NCBI GenBank assembly: GCA_021151535.1
Contig: JAGKXC010000018.1
Span: forward strand, 1-28,288
Length of the DNA: 28,288 nt
Direction of reading: 5' to 3'
Source of the DNA: Sphingobacteriia bacterium
Lineage (GTDB): Bacteria > Bacteroidota > Bacteroidia > NS11-12g > UBA955
A program made the position numbers and the translations under genes. This document shows, one piece after another, positions 15,777 through 24,174 of this stretch. Within the stretch, counting starts at the first letter, position 1. Every line of letters starts with the position of its first letter. The notes beneath the pieces were generated by a model. The model worked only from the letters and a program-made list of their open reading frames with translations. It ran no database searches and was not told the DNA's origin.

Positions 15777-17303
15777 ATGTTGAGATTTATTAAACATATC
15801 GCTTGGTTGTTATTGCTGTTGTATTCGATTGAAATACAGGGACAAGCCTCCATGTTGGGGTTTAATAATAAACATTTGATTCAAAGTAATTTGATTAATC
15901 CAGCTTTACGTCCGCAATATGGTTGGGCGTTTTCAATGAATAATCAACTTACAAGTTATTGGCCTAATATTACGCCTTCAGATTTGTTTGATGCGAACAA
16001 ATCTGCCTATCAATCTGTGAGTGATTTTGTTGGTAATCCAGTAAAGAATCTGCGCGAAATTGATGTAGAGAATCACACCAATTTGCTTACGGTTGGATAT
16101 CGAAGGAGATTTTCTTATTTGAGTTTCAACTCTGGAATTGTGCAACAAGCGGATTTGAATTTGGATAAAAACGCGTTGGGATTACTGTATTTGGGCAACG
16201 GCTATAAAGATTATATTGGGAAGCGTGCGGGAATCGATTTTGGTCATTCATTTATTCGGGCATATTGGGAGAATAGAATTAGTTGGGGTTTGGTTTTAAA
16301 TGATTATCTAACAATTGGTTTTAGTTATTCAAAGCTTAAAGGATTATATAATTATGATCTACAGCGTGCGAATTTTGGGATAACAACGGATACTAATGCA
16401 CAGGGGATATATGCTTTGGGTTTGGATGCAGATATGTATTTGCGCACATCTGGAACTCAGGATTTCAAGCCTGTTTCTGGGGCGATGTTGTTTCCTGGTG
16501 GAGGTGTAAATAAAGGTAGATCCATGGGGCTTGGTGCTGTTTATCGCCCGAATGAAAATTGGCAATATTCCATTAGTATGATAAATTATGGAATTATTAA
16601 TTGGGATAATTCTTGTGAATTCTTGGAGTTAAAGAATGCGAAATATGTTTTTACTGGTGTGGATACTACCAATTCAATGAAAATTCTGGATCAGGGGAGT
16701 ACGCAGTTTGTAACCGATTCGATCAATGCGCATTTTACGCCCAATAAGGGAATTTATCATCCAACAAATGGTTCATTTTTTACAAGTTTACCATCTCAAT
16801 GGAATTACGGTGTGGAGTATTTTTTCACTCCTCATAATTGGGTGTCATTCAATTTTGTAAGTAGAACGGGCGCAAATAGAGATAAACGTTGTTGGACATT
16901 ACAATCGCAAAACAGGATAAAAGAAAATGTGGATGTCATGTTCTCTTATTCTCGTTATAGTTTGGGCAATAGTAGGCATTTGTTAGGAATGGGTATTATT
17001 GCTTACAAAGGGAATTTGCAATTGCATTTCTTGGCCAATAATTTAAAAGCTTTGGCAGATTTTGATCGAAGTCATGGATTGATGTTGGATGCGGGAATTA
17101 CATTTTTAATTGGGCGAAATGTAGATGCTGATAATGATGATGTTCCTGATTATCGAGATGAATGCAAGGGCATCTTTGGTAGAAGGAATTATTTGGGTTG
17201 CACAGAAGACATGCCAGGTAAACCCTATGAATATGAACCTCAAGGCAAAGAATTGCATATGATTGAAAGGTTGGAAGAGAAAAAGCGCTGGCGTACCAAG
17301 TAA
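15777..17303 (+). CDS. DUF5723-like outer-membrane beta-barrel with terminal thrombospondin-3-type segment
   Basis: The 508-residue protein has a signal peptide (1-22, ending EIQGQ), followed at once by SMLGFNNKHLIQSNLINPALRP, the N-P-A-type plug seen at the start of DUF5723 and PorP/SprF-like barrels of Bacteroidota. Residues about 45-448 are regularly spaced amphipathic strands of an outer-membrane barrel. From 449 there is one calcium-binding thrombospondin-3-type repeat (DADNDDVPDYRDEC) and a GRRNYLGC end, the linker that normally precedes an OmpA domain; here the OmpA domain is missing and a charged tail of about 30 residues follows. It starts 7 nt after motB, so it belongs to the motor operon, and may be the outer-membrane partner of the stator or rotor. 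Confidence 0.75.
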   Translation: MLRFIKHIAWLLLLLYSIEIQGQASMLGFNNKHLIQSNLINPALRPQYGWAFSMNNQLTSYWPNITPSDLFDANKSAYQSVSDFVGNPVKNLREIDVENHTNLLTVGYRRRFSYLSFNSGIVQQADLNLDKNALGLLYLGNGYKDYIGKRAGIDFGHSFIRAYWENRISWGLVLNDYLTIGFSYSKLKGLYNYDLQRANFGITTDTNAQGIYALGLDADMYLRTSGTQDFKPVSGAMLFPGGGVNKGRSMGLGAVYRPNENWQYSISMINYGIINWDNSCEFLELKNAKYVFTGVDTTNSMKILDQGSTQFVTDSINAHFTPNKGIYHPTNGSFFTSLPSQWNYGVEYFFTPHNWVSFNFVSRTGANRDKRCWTLQSQNRIKENVDVMFSYSRYSLGNSRHLLGMGIIAYKGNLQLHFLANNLKALADFDRSHGLMLDAGITFLIGRNVDADNDDVPDYRDECKGIFGRRNYLGCTEDMPGKPYEYEPQGKELHMIERLEEKKRWRTK

Positions 17304-17304
17304 A

Positions 17305-17334
17305 TTTGCTCGTGGTAATTTAAGGTTATATTTG
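17305..17334 (+). promoter_or_regulatory. thiL promoter (TTTG-N18-TATATTTG), leaderless arrangement
   Basis: TTTG at 17305-17308 and TATATTTG at 17327-17334 form a complete Bacteroidota promoter with an 18-nt spacer. Only 4 nt separate the box from the thiL ATG at 17339. It also marks the end of the motor operon as a separate transcription unit. Confidence 0.75.
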
Positions 17335-17338
17335 TGAC

Positions 17339-18382
17339 ATGTTTGAAAACGCGGATCGCACAGAATTATCAGAATTGGGTGAATTTGGATTGATTGAGCA
17401 TTTGGCTCAGCATTTTGGTACAAAAAATCAACATTCGATTAAAGGTGTTGGTGATGACTGTGCCGTAATTGAGCGATCGGAAACAACATTTGGGTTGATA
17501 TCTACGGAAGTATTTTTGGAGGGTGTTCATTTTGATTTGGCATATCATCCATTGAAGCATCTGGGATATAAACTTGTTTCAGCGGTAGTTAGTGATGTTT
17601 ATGCGATGAATGGCAAGCCTGAGCAAATTCAGATAGCATTGGGGTTGAGTAATCGTTTTGGTTTGGAAGCGATTGAAGAATTGTATGCCGGAATAATCAT
17701 CGCCTGCGATAAATACAAGGTAGATTTAGTGGGCGGAGATACATCAACCAGTAGGAGTGGTTTGGTGGTTTCAATGTCGGTATATGGCGTTGTAAACAAA
17801 GATTTGATTACTTATAGAACAGGTGCGAAGCCGATGGATTTATTGGTGGTTTCGGGCGATTTGGGCGGTGCTTACATGGGTTTGCAGATTTTGGAGAGAG
17901 AGAAGCGTGTATTTATGGAAGTGCCCAATATGCAACCTGATTTAGAGCAATATGATTATATCGTTGGAAGGCAGTTAAGGGCGGAGGCAAGGTTTGATGT
18001 GATTGATATTTTGGAGGAAATTGGTGTTAAGCCTACCAGTATGATGGATGTGAGCGATGGAGTGGCTTCTGAGATTTTCCATTTGGCCAAGGTGAACCAA
18101 GTGGGTTTTGATATATTTGAAGATAAGTTACCTATAGATCCCCAAACTGTTGAAACGGCCATTTCATTTGATTTAAATCCTAGTATTGTTGCGTTGAATG
18201 GTGGGGAAGATTATGAATTGTTGATGACGATTGATCAGGGCGATTTTGAAAAGATTAAAAATATTCCTGATCTAACCATAATAGGTTATGTAACTGAAGC
18301 GGCATTAAAGAATCAATTGATAACCAAATCGGGTAATACATTTGATATCAAAGCGCAAGGTTGGCCGATTTCACAGAAATAA
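17339..18382 (+). CDS. thiL: thiamine-monophosphate kinase
   Basis: ThiL phosphorylates thiamine monophosphate to thiamine diphosphate with ATP, the last step of vitamin B1 cofactor synthesis. The 347 residues fit the family, with the PurM-like AIR-synthase fold. Motifs seen are GVGDDCAVI with Asp39/Asp40 (Mg/ATP), the EGVHFD loop, VSDVYAMNG (family N/S-D-[IL]-x-A-M-G), LVGGDTS, MMDVSDGVASE, and GGEDYELL in the C-terminal half. All metal-binding acidic residues appear intact. It has its own promoter, and no other thiamine gene is in the window. aspS follows after 52 nt with another promoter. Confidence 0.95.
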   Translation: MFENADRTELSELGEFGLIEHLAQHFGTKNQHSIKGVGDDCAVIERSETTFGLISTEVFLEGVHFDLAYHPLKHLGYKLVSAVVSDVYAMNGKPEQIQIALGLSNRFGLEAIEELYAGIIIACDKYKVDLVGGDTSTSRSGLVVSMSVYGVVNKDLITYRTGAKPMDLLVVSGDLGGAYMGLQILEREKRVFMEVPNMQPDLEQYDYIVGRQLRAEARFDVIDILEEIGVKPTSMMDVSDGVASEIFHLAKVNQVGFDIFEDKLPIDPQTVETAISFDLNPSIVALNGGEDYELLMTIDQGDFEKIKNIPDLTIIGYVTEAALKNQLITKSGNTFDIKAQGWPISQK

Positions 18383-18398
18383 TTGTTTATATCTGCAT

Positions 18399-18429
18399 TT
18401 TGGGCAGCGAGTGGGAACATGTATTTTTG
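18399..18429 (+). promoter_or_regulatory. aspS promoter (TTTG-N19-TATTTTTG), leaderless arrangement
   Basis: TTTG at 18399-18402, a 19-nt spacer and TATTTTTG at 18422-18429 give an ideal Bacteroidota promoter. The ATG at 18435 follows 5 nt after the box. The box lies inside any longer aspS reading frame, which rules out upstream starts. Confidence 0.8.
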
Positions 18430-18434
18430 TAACT

Positions 18435-20186
18435 ATGTTTCGTTCGCATACTTGTGGTGAATTAAGGTTGAGCCATGTGGGCTCCGAAGTAACTTTGGCG
18501 GGTTGGGTATCAAAAATCCGTTTAATGGGATCTATGGCGTTTGTGGATATTCGTGATCGCTATGGAATTACCCAATTGAGTTTCAACGAAAGTTACAGCA
18601 AGGAAATGTTAGCGGCTGCGGCTGAATTAGGCCGTGAGTATGTGATTCAAGTTTTCGGTAAAGTTGCTGAAAGAGAATCTAAGAATAAGCAAATAGCAAC
18701 AGGAGAAATTGAAATAATTGTAACCGATTTAAAGGTTCTTAATTCGGCGAAAACACCTCCATTTACCATTGAAAATGAAACGGATGGCGGGGATGATATC
18801 CGTATGCAGTACCGTTATTTGGATTTGCGTAGGGATGTTGTTAGGGCAAATCTTGAATTGCGTCATCGTTTGGCGCAAAAGATTAGAAATTTTTTATCTA
18901 GCAGTGATTTCTTAGAGGTAGAAACGCCCGTGTTGATTAAAAGTACACCGGAAGGTGCAAGGGATTTTGTGGTTCCTAGTAGGTTGAATCCGGGTCAGTG
19001 GTATGCGTTGCCTCAAAGTCCGCAAACCTTCAAACAGTTGTTAATGGTTAGTGGCTTTGACAAGTATTTTCAGATTGTGAAGTGTTTTAGGGATGAGGAT
19101 TTGAGAGCAGACAGGCAGCCTGAGTTTACACAGATTGATTGCGAGATGAGTTTTGTGGAGCAGGAAGACGTGATTCAACAGTTTGAAGGTTTGATGAAAT
19201 CGCTATTTGCGGAGGAGAAGCAATTGTCTTTTGGGGCATTTCCTAGAATGACTTATGCGGATGCGATGCGTTTGTATGGAAGTGATAAACCGGATATTCG
19301 CTTTGGGATGCCATTTGTGGAGTTAAAGGCTCCGGGAAATGCCCGTGATTTGGTTTCTGGAAAAGATTTCGTGGTATTTGATTCGGTGGATTCCGTAATT
19401 GGTATTTGTGCCAAGGGAGCTGCCCATTATACTCGTAAACAGCTGGATGCGTTAACAGAATTTGTTAAACGACCTCAGATTGGCGCTAAGGGCATGGTTT
19501 GGTGTAGAATAGAAGCCGATGGATCGCCAAAGAGCTCAGTAGATAAATTTTATGATGCAACTGCATTAGAGGCTTGGAAATCGGCATTTGGCGCTGAGGC
19601 TGGCGATTTGATATTGATTTTGGCTGGTGATTTACATAAAACCCGCAAGCAATTGAATGAATTGCGTTTGCAGATGGGTAGTGAATTAGGGCTTAGAAAT
19701 CCCAATGAATTTAAGCCTTTGTGGGTTGTTGATTTTCCACTGTTGGAATGGGATGAAGATTCTCAGCGTTTTCATGCGATGCACCACCCATTTACCAGTC
19801 CATTACCCGAAGATATCAGCTTGATGGATACAAATCCTGGCGCTGTGAGAGCCAATGCTTATGATTTGGTGATTAATGGCGTTGAAATTGGCGGGGGGTC
19901 AATTCGTATTTTTGATAAGCAATTGCAAGCCAGAATGTTTGATTTATTGGGCTTTACCCCAGAACAAGCACAATCTCAGTTTGGGTTCTTGATGAATGCA
20001 TTTGAATATGGTGCACCTCCACACGGTGGTTTGGCCTTTGGTTTTGATCGATTGTGTAGTTTGTTTGGCGGTTCTGAAAGTATCAGAGATTTCATCGCCT
20101 TCCCTAAAAATAACAGTGGAAGAGATGTGATGATTGATGCACCAAGCGAGTTGGATGCACAGCAATTGAAAGATTTAGGTATCTAA
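18435..20186 (+). CDS. aspS: aspartyl-tRNA synthetase
   Basis: This class II synthetase charges tRNA-Asp. The correct start is the ATG at 18435: the product then begins MFRSHTCGELRLSHVG, the conserved family N-terminus, and the promoter box lies just upstream. An in-frame ATG at 18342 inside thiL is rejected. The 583-residue product has the N-terminal OB anticodon-binding domain (about 1-105, TLAGWVSKIR), then the catalytic core with RYLDLRR, motif 2 (FRDEDLRADRQPEFTQID), the bacterial GAD insertion (about 290-410), DFPLLEWDE, and motif 3 (GGLAFGFDRL) near the C-terminus. Bacterial-type length and domain order are normal. It ends 6 nt before the convergent dgkA. Confidence 0.98.
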   Translation: MFRSHTCGELRLSHVGSEVTLAGWVSKIRLMGSMAFVDIRDRYGITQLSFNESYSKEMLAAAAELGREYVIQVFGKVAERESKNKQIATGEIEIIVTDLKVLNSAKTPPFTIENETDGGDDIRMQYRYLDLRRDVVRANLELRHRLAQKIRNFLSSSDFLEVETPVLIKSTPEGARDFVVPSRLNPGQWYALPQSPQTFKQLLMVSGFDKYFQIVKCFRDEDLRADRQPEFTQIDCEMSFVEQEDVIQQFEGLMKSLFAEEKQLSFGAFPRMTYADAMRLYGSDKPDIRFGMPFVELKAPGNARDLVSGKDFVVFDSVDSVIGICAKGAAHYTRKQLDALTEFVKRPQIGAKGMVWCRIEADGSPKSSVDKFYDATALEAWKSAFGAEAGDLILILAGDLHKTRKQLNELRLQMGSELGLRNPNEFKPLWVVDFPLLEWDEDSQRFHAMHHPFTSPLPEDISLMDTNPGAVRANAYDLVINGVEIGGGSIRIFDKQLQARMFDLLGFTPEQAQSQFGFLMNAFEYGAPPHGGLAFGFDRLCSLFGGSESIRDFIAFPKNNSGRDVMIDAPSELDAQQLKDLGI

Positions 20187-20192
20187 TTCTTT

Positions 20193-20567
20193 TTAGGATA
20201 TTGCAGAAAGAATGTGCGGTAAAAGCACAAATCCACCTATTAATAGGGCGATGGTAGAAGCTAATAATGTGGCTCCAGCGGCCATGTCTTTCGACATTCC
20301 CACCATAGGGTGACGATCAGGATATAACAAATCCAAAGCTTTTTCTAGAGCACTATTAAGGGCTTCTGAAGTAAGTACCAATCCTATCGCCAAGAAAATT
20401 AAAGCCCATTCTAAACGAAACAGGTGTTCACCTACGAAATCTAATGCAATTCCTGTAACGATGGCTATGACTCCGCAGATTACGGCAATTCTGAAGTTTC
20501 TTTCGGTTTTTACCAATAATACAAATCCATTGAGTGCGTATAGAAAGGCTTGAAATGATTTTTTCAT
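20193..20567 (-). CDS. dgkA: diacylglycerol/undecaprenol kinase family membrane protein
   Basis: The 124-residue protein is a small integral membrane kinase of the DgkA family, which phosphorylates diacylglycerol or, in many Gram-positive relatives, undecaprenol. An N-terminal amphipathic segment with KTERNFRIA is followed by three TM helices (about 28-45, 53-70 and 98-118). The catalytic signature is intact: SEALNSALEKALDLL (Glu68, Asn71, Glu75) and SKDMAAGATL (Lys93, Asp94). The substrate cannot be told from sequence. It converges on aspS with only 6 nt between stops. A near-consensus -7 box (minus-strand TAAATTCG at 20620-20627) lies upstream, beyond the shared space with the dnaA terminator. 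Confidence 0.9.
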   Translation of the reverse strand: MKKSFQAFLYALNGFVLLVKTERNFRIAVICGVIAIVTGIALDFVGEHLFRLEWALIFLAIGLVLTSEALNSALEKALDLLYPDRHPMVGMSKDMAAGATLLASTIALLIGGFVLLPHILSAIS

Positions 20568-20650
20568 GATTGGATGGTTTGATGAATGTTTTGTTTGTAA
20601 GCGTTTGGCTTTTGTGATGCGAATTTATGGAGAAGATAAATAGGGTGCAT

Positions 20651-20682
20651 AAAAAAAGGCCGTTTATTCAACGACCTTTTTT
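20651..20682 (-). terminator. rho-independent terminator of dnaA
   Basis: On the minus strand the stem AAGGTCGTT / AACGGCCTT (one G-U pair, 5-nt loop; arms 20670-20678 and 20656-20664) is followed by a T-run from the A-tract at 20651-20657. It lies about 40 nt after the dnaA stop. On the plus strand the G-U becomes a C-A mismatch, so it suits the minus strand better. Confidence 0.8.
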
Positions 20683-20716
20683 CAATTGTTATAGATTAAA
20701 TAGTTTGTTTAGTGGA

Positions 20717-22165
20717 TTAAAAAGTATTGATTTTGATTCTCTTTTCAATTTCTTCTACATCATGACGGAATTTTTTGTCTGTCTCCATCAAGTCGTTTAC
20801 GGTTTGGCAAGCATGAATCACAGTTGAGTGGTCACGACCACCGAAGTAGATGCCGATATTTTTCAAAGATGCTTTGGTTAGATCTTTTGTGAAATACATA
20901 GCTATTTGTCTTGCTTGTACAATTTCACGTTTACGTGTTTTTGACTTAACAGCTTCAACAGGGATGTTGTAGAAGTCGCACACTAACTTTTGGATATAAT
21001 CAATGCTGATTTCACGAGTAGAATTCTTAACGAAGTTCTTAACGATTTGTTTGGCAAGGTTAAGATCCAATTGTTTGCGAGTTAGCGACGCTTGGGCTAA
21101 CAATGAAATCAAAGCTCCTTCAAGTTCTCTTACGTTGGTATCGATATTGTGTGCCAAGTATTCAACCACATCTTTGTGAAGGGTGATACCATCTTGGTAC
21201 ATTTTGTTTTCTAAAATTGAAACACGGGTATGGAAATCTGGGTTTCCTAGATCTGCGCTCAATCCCCATTTGAAACGAGACAACAAACGCTCATCCATAT
21301 TTTTCAAATCTTTTGGAGGGCGATCACATGTAAGAATGATCTGTTTGCCATTTTGGTGTAAATGGTTGAAGATTTGGAAGAATATTTCCTGAGTTCTTTC
21401 TTTTTTGGCAAAGAATTGAACATCATCCACAATCAATACATCCAAATACTGGTAGAAATTGATGAACTGATTGTTGTTTCCTTGTTTTGCTGAATCGATA
21501 AATTGATTGATAAATTTCTCAGCACTCACAAATACAACCACTTTTTGCTTGTGGTTTTGTTTGATCATGTTACCAATGGCGTGGGCAAGGTGCGTTTTTC
21601 CTAAACCGCAACCGCCAAATACCATTAATGGGTTGAATGCGGTTCCGCCTGGTTTTTGGGCGATGGCCAAGCCTGCGTTTCTTGCAAGTTTGTTGCAATC
21701 GCCTTCAACGAAATTATCGAAAGTATATCTTGGGTTTAACTGAGAATCGATATTCATTCTCTTCAAACCTGGGATTATAAAAGGGTTTTTAATTGGGGTA
21801 TCCAAATTGATAGGCATTCCCAATTCGTTTTGAACAGACTTTTGGGAAGCGCCACCAGTAGGAACGTTGATGGTATACGGAGAAACATCGTGGCCAGGGG
21901 CAGAAGTTTCTACTACGATATTGTATTCAAGTTTCGCTGTTGGTCCAATTACTTTTTTCAAAGTTTTGTGAAGCAACTGAACATAATGTTCTTCCAGCCA
22001 TTCATAAAAAAATTGAGAAGGGACTTGTATAGAAAGCACTTTATTTGATAATCTCACTGGTTTGATGGGTTCAAACCAAGTTTTAAAACTTTGAGGGTTT
22101 ACGTTGTCTTTGATTATCGTAAGGCACTCTTGCCAGGCAATTTCATGTGCTTTTTTGTCGTTCAT
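20717..22165 (-). CDS. dnaA: chromosomal replication initiator protein DnaA
   Basis: DnaA binds the replication origin and opens it in an ATP-dependent way. The 482-residue protein has all four domains: domain I (1-85, WQECL, FKTWFEPI), a linker (86-145), the AAA+ domain with Walker A GGCGLGKTH (184-192, NPLMVFGGCGLGKT), Walker B VLIVDDVQFF, and LLSRFKWG (sensor/box VII region), and the domain IV helix-turn-helix with the GGRDHSTVIHA signature. ATG at 22165 gives the expected N-terminus. It stands alone with a terminator; dnaN is not beside it, which is common in Bacteroidota. Codon use is more uniform than in neighbours such as gpmI. Confidence 0.98.
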   Translation of the reverse strand: MNDKKAHEIAWQECLTIIKDNVNPQSFKTWFEPIKPVRLSNKVLSIQVPSQFFYEWLEEHYVQLLHKTLKKVIGPTAKLEYNIVVETSAPGHDVSPYTINVPTGGASQKSVQNELGMPINLDTPIKNPFIIPGLKRMNIDSQLNPRYTFDNFVEGDCNKLARNAGLAIAQKPGGTAFNPLMVFGGCGLGKTHLAHAIGNMIKQNHKQKVVVFVSAEKFINQFIDSAKQGNNNQFINFYQYLDVLIVDDVQFFAKKERTQEIFFQIFNHLHQNGKQIILTCDRPPKDLKNMDERLLSRFKWGLSADLGNPDFHTRVSILENKMYQDGITLHKDVVEYLAHNIDTNVRELEGALISLLAQASLTRKQLDLNLAKQIVKNFVKNSTREISIDYIQKLVCDFYNIPVEAVKSKTRKREIVQARQIAMYFTKDLTKASLKNIGIYFGGRDHSTVIHACQTVNDLMETDKKFRHDVEEIEKRIKINTF

Positions 22166-22571
22166 CTCGTGTTTTCCTGCTTGTTGTGTTTAACTTGTTG
22201 ATTAATGAATGTAACTCGTTGAAAATGAGCATGTGTTAATTCTCAATTTCATTCTGCTAATAAACTAACAAAATTCACATTGTGCTAATTTTTTTTGCTT
22301 GATTTTTAACTTTTTTTTCTTTATTGAATTTGATGATTTTTACTAAAGAAAAAAGTTGTTGAAACGAGAATGGTTTGATTTTCTAATCTTCAATTGTTTG
22401 CAAACCCTCAATAACTGAGTGAAATCAATAGATTAGATGATTGTAATAGCAAATTTAATAGTTTTTTTAAACTAATGAGACGTTGCAAAAATGAAAAAAT
22501 GCAACATCGTTGGATGGTATATGATTTTTGATTTTGTAGTAAAAAAGAGGCGTTTTACTGTCTTGTTATGA
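22166..22571. other. long AT-rich intergenic region upstream of dnaA
   Basis: These 406 nt between the mutase stop and the dnaA start (both minus strand) hold no convincing gene. They contain a perfect minus-strand -7 box at 22450-22457, an inverted repeat GTTGCA-N12-TGCAAC at 22482-22505, and long T and A tracts. Only poor DnaA-box look-alikes are seen (for example TTAAACACA on the minus strand near 22185), so I do not call an origin. Confidence 0.5.
22450..22457 (-). promoter_or_regulatory. possible distal -7 promoter box of dnaA
   Basis: On the minus strand this is TAAATTTG, a perfect TAnnTTTG, but with no -33 TTTG at normal spacing. It would give dnaA a leader of about 275 nt, which contrasts with the very short leaders elsewhere. 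A match by chance is possible. Confidence 0.3.
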
Positions 22572-24119
22572 CTACACTCCTTGGTATTCTCCAAATACGC
22601 CTCTCAAAACGTCTGCAATTTCTCCCAAAGTAGCATAGTTTTCAACACAATTTAAAATATGTGGCATTAAATTGCTGCTTCCTAGTGCGGCCTCTTTTAA
22701 ATGTGCCAATGATTTTTCAACTTCGGCATTGTTTCTTGAAGCTTTTACTTGGTTAATTTTATTCATTTGTTGGGTGCGAATACTATCATCGATTCTGAAA
22801 GTGGGTTGGGGGTCTTCCTCTTTCATTTGATAAGCGTTAACACCTACCACAATTTGGTCTTTGTTTTCGATTTGGCGTTGAGCTAAGTACGCGCTTCTAG
22901 CAATTTCTTCTTGTATCCAGCCTTTTTCAACGGCAGAAACTGCACCGCCCATTTGCTCAATATTCTGAATCAAGGATAGTGCTTGTTTTTCCAATTCGTT
23001 GGTAAGCTCTTCAACATAATAACTTCCAGCTAACGGATCAACGGTATGGGTTATTCCACTTTCTTGCGCAATGATTTGTTGGGTTCTCAGTGCGATTCGC
23101 GCTGCTTTTTCTGTTGGTAAGCTTAGTGCTTCATCGAAACCATTGGTGTGTAAGCTCTGTGTGCCACCGAGCACGGCTGCCATGGCTTGGATGGCTACGC
23201 GTACGATATTGTTTTCGGGTTGCTGGGCAGTGAGGGTAGAGCCGCCTGTTTGTGTGTGAAAGCGCAACATCATTGCTTCTGGTTGCGTAGCGCCCAAATC
23301 TTTCATGATGTTGGCCCAAATTCTCCGAGCTGCCCTGAATTTAGCAATCTCCTCAAATACGTCGTTATGCGCGTTGAAGAAGAATGAAAGGCGTTTGCCG
23401 AATACGTCTATGTTTAAACCCTTTTCCAAGGCTGCTTCTACGTATGCTTTTCCGTTGGCGAGGGTAAATGCCAATTCTTGAACAGCGGTTGAACCTGCTT
23501 CGCGAATGTGATAACCACTAATTGAAATGGTATTCCATTTTGGCAATTCTTTGCTACACCATTCGAAGATATCGGTGATGATGCGCATAGAAGGGCGAAC
23601 TGGATAAATATAGGTACCACGAGCTGCGTACTCTTTTAAAATGTCGTTTTGGATGGTGCCACCAATTTTGCTTAAATCGGCACCTTGTTTTTTTGCCAAT
23701 GCCACGTACATCGCTAACAGTGTAGAAGCTGTAGCGTTAATAGTCATGGATGTAGTAACATCTTGGAGTTGGATTCCTTTGAAAAGGATTTCCATATCGG
23801 CGAGGGAGTCAATGGCCACGCCTACTTTTCCTACTTCACCTTCGCTCATGGCGTGGCTAGAATCATAACCAATTTGCGTAGGAAGGTCAAAGGCAACACT
23901 AAGCCCAGTTGTCCCTTGGTTTAACAGATAATGGTATCTTTCGTTGCTAGCTTCGGCGGTGGAAAATCCTGCATATTGTCTCATTGTCCACAAACGGCCT
24001 CTATACATATCGGGTTTCACCCCGCGTGTGAAAGGGAACTGTCCTGGCATTTCGCCATTACCGCCGGTGTAAACGGTTTTGATATCGATTCCGCTGCTGT
24101 TGATTTTGGATTGTGACAT
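22572..24119 (-). CDS. methylmalonyl-CoA mutase family, catalytic (large) subunit without B12 domain
   Basis: The 515 residues cover only the TIM-barrel substrate-binding half of the adenosylcobalamin-dependent acyl-CoA mutases; the C-terminal B12-binding domain (with its DxHxxG) is absent, so a separate small subunit must supply it. None is in the window. Signature stretches include the N-terminal GQFPFTRGV, RQYAGFSTAEASN, GLSVAFDLPTQIGYDS, GTIQNDILKEY and TQSLHTNGFDEAL. Residues matching the methylmalonyl-CoA contacts Tyr89, Arg207 and His244 of the Propionibacterium enzyme are present as Tyr62, Arg179 and His204, which favours methylmalonyl-CoA over isobutyryl-CoA. It probably serves propionate or branched-chain metabolism. 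It follows the small membrane protein gene by 55 nt on the same strand. Confidence 0.9.
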   Translation of the reverse strand: MSQSKINSSGIDIKTVYTGGNGEMPGQFPFTRGVKPDMYRGRLWTMRQYAGFSTAEASNERYHYLLNQGTTGLSVAFDLPTQIGYDSSHAMSEGEVGKVGVAIDSLADMEILFKGIQLQDVTTSMTINATASTLLAMYVALAKKQGADLSKIGGTIQNDILKEYAARGTYIYPVRPSMRIITDIFEWCSKELPKWNTISISGYHIREAGSTAVQELAFTLANGKAYVEAALEKGLNIDVFGKRLSFFFNAHNDVFEEIAKFRAARRIWANIMKDLGATQPEAMMLRFHTQTGGSTLTAQQPENNIVRVAIQAMAAVLGGTQSLHTNGFDEALSLPTEKAARIALRTQQIIAQESGITHTVDPLAGSYYVEELTNELEKQALSLIQNIEQMGGAVSAVEKGWIQEEIARSAYLAQRQIENKDQIVVGVNAYQMKEEDPQPTFRIDDSIRTQQMNKINQVKASRNNAEVEKSLAHLKEAALGSSNLMPHILNCVENYATLGEIADVLRGVFGEYQGV

Positions 24120-24174
24120 GAAATGGGAGTAAATGATGTTTATTATATATAGGCAGGAAAATTATCGCCGGAAA

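Noticed and set aside
15777..17303. PorP/SprF type IX secretion component
   Set aside because: The NPA-like start is shared, but the length (508 residues) and the thrombospondin-3 end fit DUF5723-like barrels better; a profile search is needed to settle it.
18342..18434. N-terminal extension of aspS from an ATG inside thiL
   Set aside because: The family begins at MFRSHTCGEL (18435) and a complete promoter (18399-18429) lies inside the extension.
22540..22565. Terminator for the mutase gene (GTAAAA/TTTTAC hairpin with a T-run in its loop on the minus strand)
   Set aside because: The stem is six A/T-rich pairs, and the T-run lies inside the loop, so it is not a standard terminator.
22166..22571. 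Replication origin beside dnaA
   Set aside because: No good TTATCCACA-type boxes were found on either strand, only two-mismatch look-alikes; AT-rich DNA alone is not enough. A cumulative GC-skew plot of the genome would decide.
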